A DNA stretch of 64,000 nt from an uncultured Collinsella sp. (GTDB taxonomy: Bacteria > Actinomycetota > Coriobacteriia > Coriobacteriales > Coriobacteriaceae). The position numbers and the translations under genes are program-made. This document shows positions 26,167-34,317 of this stretch, piece by piece. The notes below the pieces were generated by a model. It was not told the DNA's origin, made no database searches, and worked only from the letters and a program-made list of their open reading frames with translations. Positions within the stretch are counted from its first letter, which is position 1. Every line of letters begins with the position of its first letter. The stretch lies in assembly GCA_902489945.1 (NCBI GenBank), contig CABUBZ010000001.1, forward strand, positions 1 through 64,000, written 5' to 3'.

Positions 26167-26318
26167 AAAACTATGCCCATTTACTACGTTTAGCCCGGGA
26201 TGCTCGACCATGCACCGGTTTTTGTTAAATGCGCGAGCCGTCTACCTGCGGTTTTGTTTTTCTCAAATTCGACATGCTCGGCGATAACCGATCAAACGTA
26301 GTAAATGGGCATAGTTTT
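26167..26318. repeat. 152-bp element with 25-bp perfect inverted ends
   Basis: AAAACTATGCCCATTTACTACGTTT (26,167-26,191; shown only as the arm AAAACTATGCCC...ACGTTT) is exactly complemented at 26,294-26,318. The roughly 100-base centre has no reading frame of note. It could be a MITE-like insertion or a large folded RNA; no target duplication is obvious. Confidence 0.7.
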
Positions 26319-26353
26319 TGACAGGCGGCATCGCGCGCGTCCCTCGCAAGGGC

Positions 26354-26388
26354 AAAATGATCCGTTTTCCTCCGTCCCCAAGGGATCA
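26354..26388 (-). terminator. Possible terminator overlapping the orphan IIB stop
   Basis: TGATCC, beginning with the stop codon, pairs with GGATCA, followed on the minus strand by TTTTGCCC. Weak stem. Confidence 0.35.
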
Positions 26389-26868
26389 GTTGAACAGATT
26401 GTCGATGGGATCGGGGGCGGAACTGGGGAGATAGCGGATTTCTAGCTCTATGCCGAGTTCTTGCAGCTCTTTGAAGGCGGCGACGTCTGCCTCGTCTACG
26501 GCAACGGCGGGCGTTGCGGGACGCTTGCCCTCCCCTGCCTGCATATGGCCAATGCTGATCTTGGTGATCGGCACACCACCCTTAACCAGCGCGAGTGCAT
26601 CGGCAGGTGAGGCCACCATGACCAGAATCCATTGACGCGGCGTTGCGGTATGAATGATGTCGGTAGTCCTTTGCACCGAGAAAAACCTTGTCCAGACGCC
26701 TTCTGGCGCCGCCACTCTCATGGGTGCCCATTGGCGCGATTCCGCCGCGATCTCATCGTTAACGATTAGGACTAGGTTGGAACCCACGGCTTCGTTCCAC
26801 AGCTCAACGTCTTGCCCGTAAATGAAACGGTCGTCGATACGCGTGAGAAGGATCTTGGGATGAGCCAT
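26386..26868 (-). CDS. Orphan mannose-family PTS IIB, active-site His replaced by Tyr
   Basis: 160 residues with the full fold of a mannose/sorbose-type IIB protein and clear similarity to the intact IIB at 37,198 (both have LVKGGVPI and AAFKELQELG). The phosphorylated His, His17 in the intact copy (RLVHGQV), is Tyr17 here in RFIYGQD. It should not carry phosphate. No IIA, IIC or IID gene is adjacent. The start is taken at ATG 26,868, matching the paralogue; ATG 26,895 lacks a ribosome site. It may be a decaying duplicate or a regulatory protein that competes for a IIA or IIC partner. The open frame and domain are otherwise intact. Confidence 0.85.
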   Translation of the reverse strand: MAHPKILLTRIDDRFIYGQDVELWNEAVGSNLVLIVNDEIAAESRQWAPMRVAAPEGVWTRFFSVQRTTDIIHTATPRQWILVMVASPADALALVKGGVPITKISIGHMQAGEGKRPATPAVAVDEADVAAFKELQELGIELEIRYLPSSAPDPIDNLFN

Positions 26869-27007
26869 GGCTGCCCCATTCTGTTTGAGACCCATATGAG
26901 CGGGACGTCGGCCACCAGCTCAATAGCAGGTCAAGCGCCAAATGGACGCCGCAGACATCACGTCTCCAATATTAGTGCATTTAAAGTGAGAAAAGCCGTC
27001 AGAACAC

Positions 27008-27036
27008 TTGCGCGGATGTGCGATGTCCCGTATTAT
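27008..27036 (+). promoter_or_regulatory. Promoter of tRNA-Thr
   Basis: TTGCGC (27,008-27,013) and TATTAT (27,031-27,036) are 17 bases apart, about 40 bases upstream of the tRNA, a normal vegetative promoter arrangement. Confidence 0.7.
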
Positions 27037-27075
27037 AGACAGCCGTTGACGCCTCAGTTGCGTCACCACATGGCC

Positions 27076-27151
27076 GCCAGCGTAGCTCAGTTGGTAGAGC
27101 ACCGCTCTCGTAAAGCGGGGGTCACCGGTTCGAGCCCGGTCGCTGGCTCCA
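27076..27151 (+). tRNA. tRNA-Thr (anticodon CGT)
   Basis: The acceptor stem GCCAGCG pairs with CGCTGGC. The anticodon stem CCGCT/AGCGG holds loop CTCGTAA, giving anticodon CGT, which reads ACG (Thr). The T-loop GGTTCGAGCC is standard and CCA is encoded at 27,149-27,151. Confidence 0.95.
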
Positions 27152-27162
27152 TTGCACAAGAT

Positions 27163-27188
27163 AGCCGCCTTCGGGCGGCTTTTTTGTT
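27163..27188 (+). terminator. tRNA terminator
   Basis: AGCCGCCT-TCG-GGCGGCT is followed directly by TTTTTTGTT. Confidence 0.9.
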
Positions 27189-27362
27189 GCCGATTCGCCC
27201 ACTCGGCGGACTTCGGGTTTAATGCTTAGGGGCGGGGATTTACCAAAGTGAAATTTTAATGAAAAGAAACCCAGCAGCAATTGCCATGGTGAGGGCTCGA
27301 ATTGGCCATATAGATCTAAAATAGTCACGATATACAAATGTCGAGAGACGTTGGGGATATAG

Positions 27363-27872
27363 ATGAAAAGAACTAAGGGTTTTCTTTTGTTGGTAATGAT
27401 GCTGCTCGGACTGTTCTGCCTGAGTGGCCCTTCTTGGGCCGAGGCTGCCTGTCCTGAAGGTGAGCCTCAGCAGTCTTATACGGGCAGCCTGCTGATAACT
27501 GCTAAGGAGGGCGATGCCGACTCTCAGTCTGGGGTAAATCCCCTTGCCACTTTTGAGGGGGACGGCGGAACGGTCAAGCTTGACCATATTGGTAGCGGGA
27601 TTTTGAGGTGGCAAGTTCTTCCGGACAAAATTGCGAACGATCCCTTCTCTTTTGCTGGAACGATATATCTATACAAGGTTGTGAGCGGAAAACAAAAATA
27701 CGTCGATTGCTATCCGACAAACGGGTCTGGAATTGCATTCACCGGCATCTCGGGGCAGATTGATACACATGTACGAAAGGGAACCTATGTGGTGCGTTGG
27801 GTTGGAGCTGCTGCAGGCCCGATATGGATTGCGGTCTTGCGCCCCGATGTCCAAATAGGTTTCTCTCTCTAG
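27363..27872 (+). CDS. Secreted protein of unknown function
   Basis: 169 residues with a clear signal peptide: basic MKRTK, a hydrophobic core to about residue 20, and a likely Ala-x-Ala type cleavage at WAEAA. The mature part is Gly/Thr-rich with alternating hydrophobic residues, suggesting a beta-sandwich, and ends in IAVLRPDVQIGFSL. Two Cys (in AACPEG and VDCYP) could form a disulphide. GGGGAT lies before the ATG. I do not recognise the family. A second small gene follows after 14 bases, so the two may be one unit. Confidence 0.6.
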   Translation: MKRTKGFLLLVMMLLGLFCLSGPSWAEAACPEGEPQQSYTGSLLITAKEGDADSQSGVNPLATFEGDGGTVKLDHIGSGILRWQVLPDKIANDPFSFAGTIYLYKVVSGKQKYVDCYPTNGSGIAFTGISGQIDTHVRKGTYVVRWVGAAAGPIWIAVLRPDVQIGFSL

Positions 27873-27886
27873 ACGGGAAGTTGCTC

Positions 27887-28252
27887 ATGGACGCCATATA
27901 TGACGGAGATGACTGGGTCGATCATTATACTTGGCGTCTGGTCGGCTCGGATGACAATGGGGATGTGGTGTTTGATGGACTATGTCCAAAGCATCTCCAT
28001 CCTTTTGTCTCGTCGTTAATTGAGAGTTCCGCTCGTGTTGCCCCCTACAGCTCGGCATCGCTTCATGATACGGACGTTTTGAAGACCATAAGGGAATCAA
28101 TTGACGAGGGCACGATGAGCGGCCCGCTGTTTTCTCGGCTTGTGGGGCTAGATGAGATTGGCTCGAAACGACTGCTTGCGGGCGAAAAAGTGGAACTCAC
28201 TTATCGGTCGATGATTTCAATCCTGCGGCTAGCCGATGTTCTTCGCAAATAA
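27887..28252 (+). CDS. Small protein of unknown function
   Basis: 121 residues, acidic N-terminus (MDAIYDGDDWVDHYTW) and a helical C-terminal half. No signal peptide or membrane segment. The ATG at 27,887 has GGGAAG seven bases upstream. The mixed alpha/beta pattern and lower GC resemble small toxin-antitoxin or abortive-type genes, but I see no family motif. It ends before a strong two-way hairpin. Confidence 0.5.
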   Translation: MDAIYDGDDWVDHYTWRLVGSDDNGDVVFDGLCPKHLHPFVSSLIESSARVAPYSSASLHDTDVLKTIRESIDEGTMSGPLFSRLVGLDEIGSKRLLAGEKVELTYRSMISILRLADVLRK

Positions 28253-28276
28253 ACAGCTTCCCTATTCAAAAACAGA

Positions 28277-28351
28277 AAACCCCGCCAAACGTGATTCCCC
28301 TAGGGAAACACGTTTGGCGGGGTCCTAGCGTGATATCCCTAGGGGAATCAC
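28277..28351. terminator. Overlapping hairpins between convergent genes
   Basis: CCCCGCCAAACGTG (28,280-28,293) pairs with CACGTTTGGCGGGG (28,309-28,322), with A and T runs outside. The loop segment GTGATTCCCCTAGGG (28,291-28,305) can instead pair with CCCTAGGGGAATCAC ending near 28,351. The two folds share bases and exclude each other. Confidence 0.65.
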
Positions 28352-28384
28352 GCCATCAGACGAACAGCTCAGCCGAGCAGCTCG

Positions 28385-28858
28385 CTACTCCTCCCAGTAA
28401 GCATCTGCAAGCAGCTTAAAGCAAATCTTCTTGACCGGCTGCGCACCATCGCCCGGGAACTCGAGCGTGGGCATGTGAGGCTCGCCGGCAACAAACAGCG
28501 CAAACTTGTCGTCAGCAAGATCGCCGGCGATTGAGGCGTCGGAATCGACCAGATCGTAGTCGTCCTTCTCGTCAAACTCCTGGACCAGCGTCAGGCTGCC
28601 CGTGGCAACCTTAAAGGCCTCGCGACCCTCGACGTCGATCTGCAGGTCGTGATAGCGCTGATGCGTCTCATAGTGAGCCTCGGCTTCGGGACGCGTCGTG
28701 GGAGCCATGACGTTCGCAAAGACCTTGTCGCCCAGAATCGGATGGCTGCCGACCTCGAGCTTCGCCGGATCGTTCTCCTCGAGCCAATCGATCAGCACGT
28801 CGAGGCCCTTGAGCATTCCACGGTACTCCTCGATATCGCCCAATGCACCGTAAATCAT
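28385..28858 (-). CDS. YhcH/YjgK/YiaL-family protein
   Basis: 157 residues matching the YhcH/YjgK/YiaL (EbgC-like) cupin family, which occurs in sialic acid and other sugar loci and includes the small subunit of evolved beta-galactosidase. Conserved points seen are HYETHQRYHDLQ (a metal-binding His/Glu cluster), FALFVAGEPHMP and a closing VKKICFKL. It follows lacC on the same strand with a nagA remnant between. The likely role is as a sugar anomerase or epimerase accessory for the galactose/GalNAc genes. The start at ATG 28,858 (MIYGALGDIEEY) is family-typical. Confidence 0.82.
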   Translation of the reverse strand: MIYGALGDIEEYRGMLKGLDVLIDWLEENDPAKLEVGSHPILGDKVFANVMAPTTRPEAEAHYETHQRYHDLQIDVEGREAFKVATGSLTLVQEFDEKDDYDLVDSDASIAGDLADDKFALFVAGEPHMPTLEFPGDGAQPVKKICFKLLADAYWEE

Positions 28859-28890
28859 CTAAATCCCCTCTCGGATCGTTTCTTTGGCGG

Positions 28891-29024
28891 CTACTCGGCA
28901 AACGCATTACCGACGCTGTTGCCACCCACATGCGTCTCGACCAGGGTAAGGTCGGGATTGAACACGACAGTGTCGGCGTCGCGCCCCGGCATAATGCTAC
29001 TGCACTTGTCGTCGACATGAGCTA
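28891..29024 (-). pseudogene. C-terminal remnant of nagA
   Basis: The reverse strand reads AHVDDKCSSIMPGRDADT...VGGNSVGNAFAE and a stop. This matches the end of the intact NagA at 31,749 at 32 of 43 residues. There is no start codon or upstream homology. It sits between lacC and yhcH. It marks a former second nagA, now reduced to its last 134 bases. Confidence 0.85.
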
Positions 29025-29055
29025 GCAACCGATGCCGGGGCCGCAGCACAAGCTC

Positions 29056-29991
29056 CTACAGCTCGGTCACGACAACGCCGTTGTAAACCTCGTCCCAACG
29101 ATCCATAACCAAGTGGCCAGTCATGGGATCCATGGCATTGAGCTTGCCGCAGGTGTTGGCGGTACGCAGCACCGTCTCGTCGTCGGCGCCGGCAGCAATC
29201 GCATGTGCGAAGCCGGCAATGGTCGAATCGCCAGAGCCCGTAGCGTTAACGGCGGGGATATCGGGGGTCTTGGCGCGGAACGCACGGCCATTGTGGAAGC
29301 CAACTGAGCCGGCAGCACCCATGGATACGACGACCCAGGGGATATCGGAGAAGCGGGCGTCAGAGGCGAGCGCGGAACGGAGCTCGTCCACATCGTCGGT
29401 GGTAAAGCTCGTGCCCAGAAGGCCGTTAATTTCGGTCAGGTTAGGCTTAACCAGCTCAGGCTTGACCTCGGACTTGAGCGCAGCCTCAAGCGAGGCACCC
29501 GAGGTATCGAGCAGCACCTTGGCGCCGGCGTTCTCGGCAATGCCCGTGATCTTGGCATAGTAGTCCGCCTCGACGCCGCGGGGCAGCGAACCCGAGATGG
29601 TAACGACATCGGCCTTGCTCGCAAGCTCGGCGAACTTGGCGGTAAAGGCATCGAGCTCCTCGGGGGCAATCGTCGGGCCGCTCTCGAGCAGCTCGGTCTG
29701 GTTGCCGGCATGAAGGATATTGAGGCAGATGCGGGTCTCGCCCTTGATGGGCACAAAATCATTCTTAATGCCGTTGGCATCCATGAGCTCGGCCATATAG
29801 GCGCCCATATGACCACCAAGCAGGCCGGTTGCCACGACATCGTCGCCCAGCTGGCCCAGGACGCGGGCCACGTTGAGGCCCTTACCGCCGGCGGTCTTTT
29901 CGGGCGTCACGCGGTTGACGTCGTCGATAATGAGCTCATCAAGCTGATAGCGCGTATCGACGGACGGGTTCATCGTAACGGTGAGGATCAT
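29056..29991 (-). CDS. lacC: Tagatose-6-phosphate kinase LacC
   Basis: ATP-dependent PfkB-family kinase converting tagatose-6-phosphate to tagatose-1,6-bisphosphate. 311 residues from ATG 29,991 (AAGGAG upstream). Signatures are MILTVTMNPSVD, KTAGGKGLNVARVLGQ, the motif TISGSLPRGV, and the catalytic loop NATGSGDSTIAG with its Asp. Length and N-terminus match LacC more than 1-phosphofructokinase, though the two families are close. The pathway context (lacA, lacB, agaS) makes LacC preferable. lacX lies 59 bases upstream. LacC should serve both galactose-6-phosphate and galactosamine breakdown. Confidence 0.85.
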   Translation of the reverse strand: MILTVTMNPSVDTRYQLDELIIDDVNRVTPEKTAGGKGLNVARVLGQLGDDVVATGLLGGHMGAYMAELMDANGIKNDFVPIKGETRICLNILHAGNQTELLESGPTIAPEELDAFTAKFAELASKADVVTISGSLPRGVEADYYAKITGIAENAGAKVLLDTSGASLEAALKSEVKPELVKPNLTEINGLLGTSFTTDDVDELRSALASDARFSDIPWVVVSMGAAGSVGFHNGRAFRAKTPDIPAVNATGSGDSTIAGFAHAIAAGADDETVLRTANTCGKLNAMDPMTGHLVMDRWDEVYNGVVVTEL

Positions 29992-30050
29992 TTCTAGCTC
30001 CTTATCTCGCAGGCTCCTTATGCCTTGCAAAACGAATTGGCTACATGCGA

Positions 30051-30932
30051 CTACAGAATCTCAATCGTGAACGAGCGGACGACGGTCTCCTTGGGCTTGG
30101 CGACAAGGCAGCCGCGCTTATGCTCAAGCACGTCGTCTTCATCGGAACAGGTCGAAAGACCGCCCCAGGGCTCAACTGCCACAAAATCGCCCTCGGGCTT
30201 ACTCCACACAATGAGATACGGGAAGCCCTCAAAGCTCAAGCGAACGCCCTTGTCCTCGCCCTTCTTGGAAAGCGTGACCTGACGGCTCTCGAGCACGTCA
30301 AAGATGGTCTCCGCAAAATCGAAGAGCTCATGCGACAGGGGCAGCGTCTTTCCCACCATGGGGTTCTTGGAGCGGTTGTCCACATCAATCAATCCGGTCG
30401 AGGGAACGGCGGTGCAGAGCTCCGCAGCCTCGTCTTTCTCAAAACGCAACTCGTAGTCCGTATAGGACTCGCCCTCGTCGAGCGGACACCTAAAGCCGGG
30501 GTGTCCACCGATAAAGAAAGGCATGTCCTCGGTGCCCTCGTTGGTAACCTCATAGGAGACACGCACGGCGGCGTCCTCGAGCGTATAGCGGGCGACAAGT
30601 TTAAACGGATACGGATAATCGCTCAGCAGCGCGGCGTTATCCTCGGATGCCAGGCACATAGCCAGCTCGTTTGTGCTTTGGCTCAACAGCTTCCACTCCT
30701 GCTTGCGCGCAAAGCCGTGGCGGGCGAGCTTCACATGATGTCCGGCAAACGTCATGGCGCTGTTATCGCGCAAACCTCCGCAAATCGGGAAGCAAATCGG
30801 TGCCTGGCCGGACCACACGGCGGGATCGCCCTGCCACAAGTACTCGCGACCTCCAGCCTCAATCGAGGTAAACGAGCCGCCGGCCGTGGAGACCTTGATA
30901 GAAATCGAATCGTTGGAGAGAGCGTATTCCAT
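30051..30932 (-). CDS. lacX: LacX-like aldose 1-epimerase family protein
   Basis: 293 residues of the aldose 1-epimerase superfamily, LacX branch. The start is MEYALSNDSI at ATG 30,932 with AAAGGA upstream. Seen are FPICGGLRDN, KLARHGFARK, a GGHPGFRCP segment with the family His, and VAVEPWGGLS. LacX is the last gene of the classical lactococcal lac operon and its exact substrate is unsettled. Here it is directly upstream of lacC on the same strand, keeping part of that operon order. Confidence 0.83.
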   Translation of the reverse strand: MEYALSNDSISIKVSTAGGSFTSIEAGGREYLWQGDPAVWSGQAPICFPICGGLRDNSAMTFAGHHVKLARHGFARKQEWKLLSQSTNELAMCLASEDNAALLSDYPYPFKLVARYTLEDAAVRVSYEVTNEGTEDMPFFIGGHPGFRCPLDEGESYTDYELRFEKDEAAELCTAVPSTGLIDVDNRSKNPMVGKTLPLSHELFDFAETIFDVLESRQVTLSKKGEDKGVRLSFEGFPYLIVWSKPEGDFVAVEPWGGLSTCSDEDDVLEHKRGCLVAKPKETVVRSFTIEIL

Positions 30933-31088
30933 TGTCCATCCTTTCGAACAACTGCTTTTTGCTCGCAAGAACCCGTCTCGGCCCTGACCAAAGGACAAAC
31001 CCGCACGTTCATCGATGCGTCCGGTTTCCCAGGCATGCAACGGGGTACCATACAGACATTGATGCAATTACAGCTGAAAGGCCTTCTT

Positions 31089-31673
31089 ATGCGAACCATT
31101 ATCCTTTATGCCTCACGCCACCACGGCAATACGAAAAAGCTCGTGGACGCCATCGTTGAGGCACACCCCGAAATCGATACCCTCGACGTGAAGTCACTCG
31201 GTAAAAACGAGTACCCCGACCTGCACGAATACCATCTGATCGGCGTCGCCACAGGCATTTATTACTCCGAGATCGACAAAGATATGGCGCGCGTGCTCAC
31301 GAACGTGCTGCAGCCGCAGGACAAGGTGTTTGGCCTTATGACCTACGGTGGCAAAAACAAGTGGTACGGCAAGGATATCGATGGCATCTGCCGCATGAGG
31401 CAGGCCATCTTTATGGGCGTCTACGGCTGTCCCGGCTTTGATACGTGGGGGCCGTTCAAACTCACCGGCGGCGTCCAGAAGGGACACCCGACCGCTGAGG
31501 AAATTAAGGGCGCCGTCGACTTCTTCGACAAGATCGAAGACGAGTATGGCGACATCATCGTCGAAGAGTACGCCAAGCGCGAGAAGCGTCTAGCATACGA
31601 AAAGGAGCATCCCGCGGGGGGTCTTGTGGCCGGCGTCAAGCGCACGGCAAAGAAGATCGTTAACAAGCTGTAA
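31089..31673 (+). CDS. Flavodoxin-family protein
   Basis: 194 residues. The N-terminal IILYASRHHGNTKKLVDAI is a flavodoxin FMN-phosphate loop (T/S-x-x-G-N-T). VGVATGIYYSEIDK- and VFGLMTYGGKN-like segments follow in the expected places. The C-terminal extension is basic (AGVKRTAKKIVNKL). It probably binds FMN and acts as a small electron carrier or reductase. GAAAGG lies before ATG 31,089. It reads divergently from lacX with its own terminator, and no functional tie to the sugar genes is evident. Confidence 0.78.
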   Translation: MRTIILYASRHHGNTKKLVDAIVEAHPEIDTLDVKSLGKNEYPDLHEYHLIGVATGIYYSEIDKDMARVLTNVLQPQDKVFGLMTYGGKNKWYGKDIDGICRMRQAIFMGVYGCPGFDTWGPFKLTGGVQKGHPTAEEIKGAVDFFDKIEDEYGDIIVEEYAKREKRLAYEKEHPAGGLVAGVKRTAKKIVNKL

Positions 31674-31704
31674 CTGTTAAGGTGCTTTTGAGCGTTTAAC
31701 CCAT

Positions 31705-31743
31705 ACGGCGGGTCCGAGCAGATTCGGGCCCGCCGTCTTTTTC
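31705..31743 (+). terminator. Flavodoxin gene terminator
   Basis: ACGGCGGGTCCG pairs with CGGGCCCGCCGT, followed by CTTTTTCT. The convergent nagA ends just beyond it. Confidence 0.85.
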
Positions 31744-31748
31744 TATCG

Positions 31749-32918
31749 TTAATCGGTAAAGGCGTTGCCGACGCTCTGGCCGCCAACATACGTCTCGACG
31801 AGGGTGAGCTCATGGTCGAACACGACAAAGTCGGCGTCGCGACCCGGCATGATGCTGCCGCACTTATCCTCGATGTGCGCAGAGCGAGCCGGCACCTCGG
31901 TTGCCATGCGAATGGCGATATCAGCGCTGGCGATGCCCCAATCGACAATGTTCTTGACGCCCTGGGCAAGCGTGAGCACCGAGCCGGCAATGCTCTTGCC
32001 GTCGGCAAGCCAGCACAGGTTGTCCTTCATGATGACGTCCATGCCACCACTGGTGTAGCTGCCCTCGGGCATGCCGCCGCAACCCAAGCAGTCGGTGATG
32101 AGCACCGTGTGCTGCCAGCCCTTTGCCTGCAGCAGCGCCTTGATGGCGGCAGGGTTTACGTGCTTGCCGTCACAGATGATCTCGGCGTAGGTCTCGGGCG
32201 TGGACATGGCAGCGCCCACGACACCGGGCTCACGGTGATGCAGCCCGCGCTGGCCGTTATAGGTATGCGTAAAGCAGCTGGCACCGGCGTTGATGGCGGC
32301 GATGCACTCATCGTAGGTGGCGTCGGAGTGACCGATACTGGTCACCACACCCTTGGCGTTCAGAGCAGCCGCATAAGCAGCGGCACCGTCGCGCTCGGCC
32401 GCCATGGCGCTCTTAACGATGCGACCGCCCGCAGCCTCCTGCCACTGATCGAAGACCTCCTCGGAGGGATCGATCAGGTAGGCGGGGTTCTGCGCGCCCA
32501 CGTGCTTCATGGTAAAGAAGGGACCTTCCAGGTAGATGCCCTGAATGCGAGCACCGCAGAAGTCGGGGCCGCGGCCCTCGTCAGCCTGGGCGATGGCGGC
32601 GCAGGCATCCTTGATCTGCTCGACGCCATCGGTGAACGTCGTGGGCAGCCAGCTGGTGGTACCGCGACGGGCGAGCTCGGTTGAGCTGATATCGATGCCC
32701 TCGGGATCGTTATCGGTAGTTGAGTGGTTGTAGAAGCCATGGATGTGAGTATCGACCATACCCGGTGCGATCCACGATCCCGTGTAGTCCTTAATCTCGC
32801 AAGAGGGCTCGTCGGCCTGCCAGGCGCCAAAAACGCCATCCTCGACCATAAGATAGCCGCCCAGTTGCGGGCCTGCCGGCAAGAAGAACTTGTCAGCCTT
32901 AATTGCGTACGTGCTCAT
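31749..32918 (-). CDS. nagA: N-acetylglucosamine/galactosamine-6-phosphate deacetylase
   Basis: Amidohydrolase removing acetate from GlcNAc-6-P or GalNAc-6-P. 389 residues from ATG 32,918 (AAGGAG five bases upstream). Metal and catalytic motifs are GMVDTHIHGF, YLEGPFF (metal Glu), VTSIGHSDATYDE (His), FTHTYNGQ (His) and ITDCLGCGG (catalytic Asp). The neighbouring agaS gene and GntR regulator point to GalNAc-6-P, the AgaA role. agaS upstream ends in its own terminator, so nagA probably has a separate promoter. A broken relative of its C-terminus lies at 28,891. Confidence 0.9.
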   Translation of the reverse strand: MSTYAIKADKFFLPAGPQLGGYLMVEDGVFGAWQADEPSCEIKDYTGSWIAPGMVDTHIHGFYNHSTTDNDPEGIDISSTELARRGTTSWLPTTFTDGVEQIKDACAAIAQADEGRGPDFCGARIQGIYLEGPFFTMKHVGAQNPAYLIDPSEEVFDQWQEAAGGRIVKSAMAAERDGAAAYAAALNAKGVVTSIGHSDATYDECIAAINAGASCFTHTYNGQRGLHHREPGVVGAAMSTPETYAEIICDGKHVNPAAIKALLQAKGWQHTVLITDCLGCGGMPEGSYTSGGMDVIMKDNLCWLADGKSIAGSVLTLAQGVKNIVDWGIASADIAIRMATEVPARSAHIEDKCGSIMPGRDADFVVFDHELTLVETYVGGQSVGNAFTD

Positions 32919-32975
32919 ATGCACTCCTTGCTTCTAAAGCAGTTGACTGTGGTAATGCTTATACCCGGTCCATGT

Positions 32976-33018
32976 AAAAACAAAAAGCGCCCGCCCGCCG
33001 TTATGAGCGGACGGGCGC
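32976..33018 (-). terminator. agaS terminator
   Basis: GCGCCCGTCCGC pairs with GCGGGCGGGCGC-type sequence on the minus strand, followed by TTTTTGTTTTT. Confidence 0.85.
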
Positions 33019-33036
33019 CCTTACAGGGGGACGCGA

Positions 33037-34203
33037 TTAAGCGGTGAAGGGGTGAATCGTCACGCCCTTAACCACGCGGTTGACCGTGCCGGTGGGGCTC
33101 GGCGTATCGGGCGTGTTGCCCACGCGCACGGAGTTGAGCAGGCTGATAGCCTGGGCAAACATCACGAACGGCAGGGCAAGGTAACCCTCGGGAAGCGCCT
33201 CGTAGCCCTTAAAGGTGAAGGACTCACCCTCATAGACGGTGGCACCTTCCTGCTGAACGGCGATGGTGTGCTGAGCGATCTTGTCGCCACCGATCTCGTT
33301 GAGGATGTCGATGTCGTACTGACGGGTGTAGGCGTCGTTGTTGACGAACACGAAGACGAGCGTCTTATCGTCGACGAAGGACTTAGGTCCGTGACGATAG
33401 CCCATGGAGGTGTCGTAGGAAGTAGCGACCAGACCGTGAGCGAGCTCGAGAATCTTGAGCTGGCTCTCCTGAGCAAGGCCACCGAAGGAGCCAGAACCCA
33501 AGTAGGTCACGCGGTTGAAGTCGCCAGCCAGGTAATCGGCGATCTCGGGCTCACGGGAGATGACCTCCTCGCCCATCTTGGCGATGGTCTCGACCCACTC
33601 GGCCTTCTGCTCGTCAGAGGCAGTGTCGAAAATAAGGGTGGAGAGCAGGGTCATGCAGGAATAAGAACCGGTCATGGCGAAGCCCTTGTCGTTGGCGCGC
33701 GGAATGAGCAGCGTCAGCGCATTGGGATCATCGGCAGACTCGACGGCAAGCTTGCCCTCGGGAGCGCAGGTGATGTTGAGGAACTTGACGTTGTGGACGA
33801 GCTCCTTGGCAACGGCAACGGCGGCAAGGCTCTCGGGGCTGTTGCCAGAGCGGGCAAAGGAAACCACGAGCGTGGGATCCTCGGCGCGCAGGAAGTCGCG
33901 CGGGGCGCTCACGATGTCGGTCGTGGCGATGGGCTTAAAGTCGTAGAGATCAGTGTTGCCAGCGTGACGCAGGTACGGGGCGCAGGTATCGCCAACGTAG
34001 TCGGACGTACCGGCACCGGTGAAGACAACGGACAGACGACCCTCGCCCATAGCGCGAGCCTCGGCCAGGAAGGCCTCGATGGCCTCCTTGTTCTCGCGAT
34101 AGATGTTGAGCGTATCACGCCAAAGCTCGGGCTGCTGAGCAATCTCGGCCGTGGTGATCTGGGCGCCGAGCTCGGTGAGCTCCTCGACACTCTTCTCGAA
34201 CAT
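33037..34203 (-). CDS. agaS: Galactosamine-6-phosphate deaminase/isomerase AgaS
   Basis: SIS-domain enzyme converting galactosamine-6-phosphate to tagatose-6-phosphate and ammonia. 388 residues with two SIS domains. The first has FTGAGTSDYVG and SFARSGNSPES, the phosphosugar Ser/Thr loop. The second has YLGSGSFGGLAQES and GYRHGPKSFV, the RHG(P) motif shared by AgaS and GlmS-type isomerases. The product enters the same path as LacAB. The start is MFEKSVEEL with a weak AGG site. A CTGGTAGTAACCAG palindrome 62 bases upstream is a likely operator for the adjacent GntR protein. Confidence 0.92.
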   Translation of the reverse strand: MFEKSVEELTELGAQITTAEIAQQPELWRDTLNIYRENKEAIEAFLAEARAMGEGRLSVVFTGAGTSDYVGDTCAPYLRHAGNTDLYDFKPIATTDIVSAPRDFLRAEDPTLVVSFARSGNSPESLAAVAVAKELVHNVKFLNITCAPEGKLAVESADDPNALTLLIPRANDKGFAMTGSYSCMTLLSTLIFDTASDEQKAEWVETIAKMGEEVISREPEIADYLAGDFNRVTYLGSGSFGGLAQESQLKILELAHGLVATSYDTSMGYRHGPKSFVDDKTLVFVFVNNDAYTRQYDIDILNEIGGDKIAQHTIAVQQEGATVYEGESFTFKGYEALPEGYLALPFVMFAQAISLLNSVRVGNTPDTPSPTGTVNRVVKGVTIHPFTA

Positions 34204-34256
34204 TTCTAATACCTATCTCTAGAAGTAATCCTCTGACGTGCAATTATACACTTCGG

Positions 34257-34278
34257 TTGGTTATCTGGTAGTAACCAG
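34257..34278. promoter_or_regulatory. GntR operator before agaS
   Basis: CTGGTAGTAACCAG (34,265-34,278) is an inverted repeat of CTGGT/ACCAG, and TGGTTA...TAACCA overlaps it at 34,258-34,276. The same CTGGTAGTAACCA occurs at 38,558-38,570 before the PTS operon. The form resembles NagR/DasR-type GntR sites. Confidence 0.65.
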
Positions 34279-34317
34279 TTAAATGCAAAGAATCACCATA
34301 TGGAAACGATGCAAACA

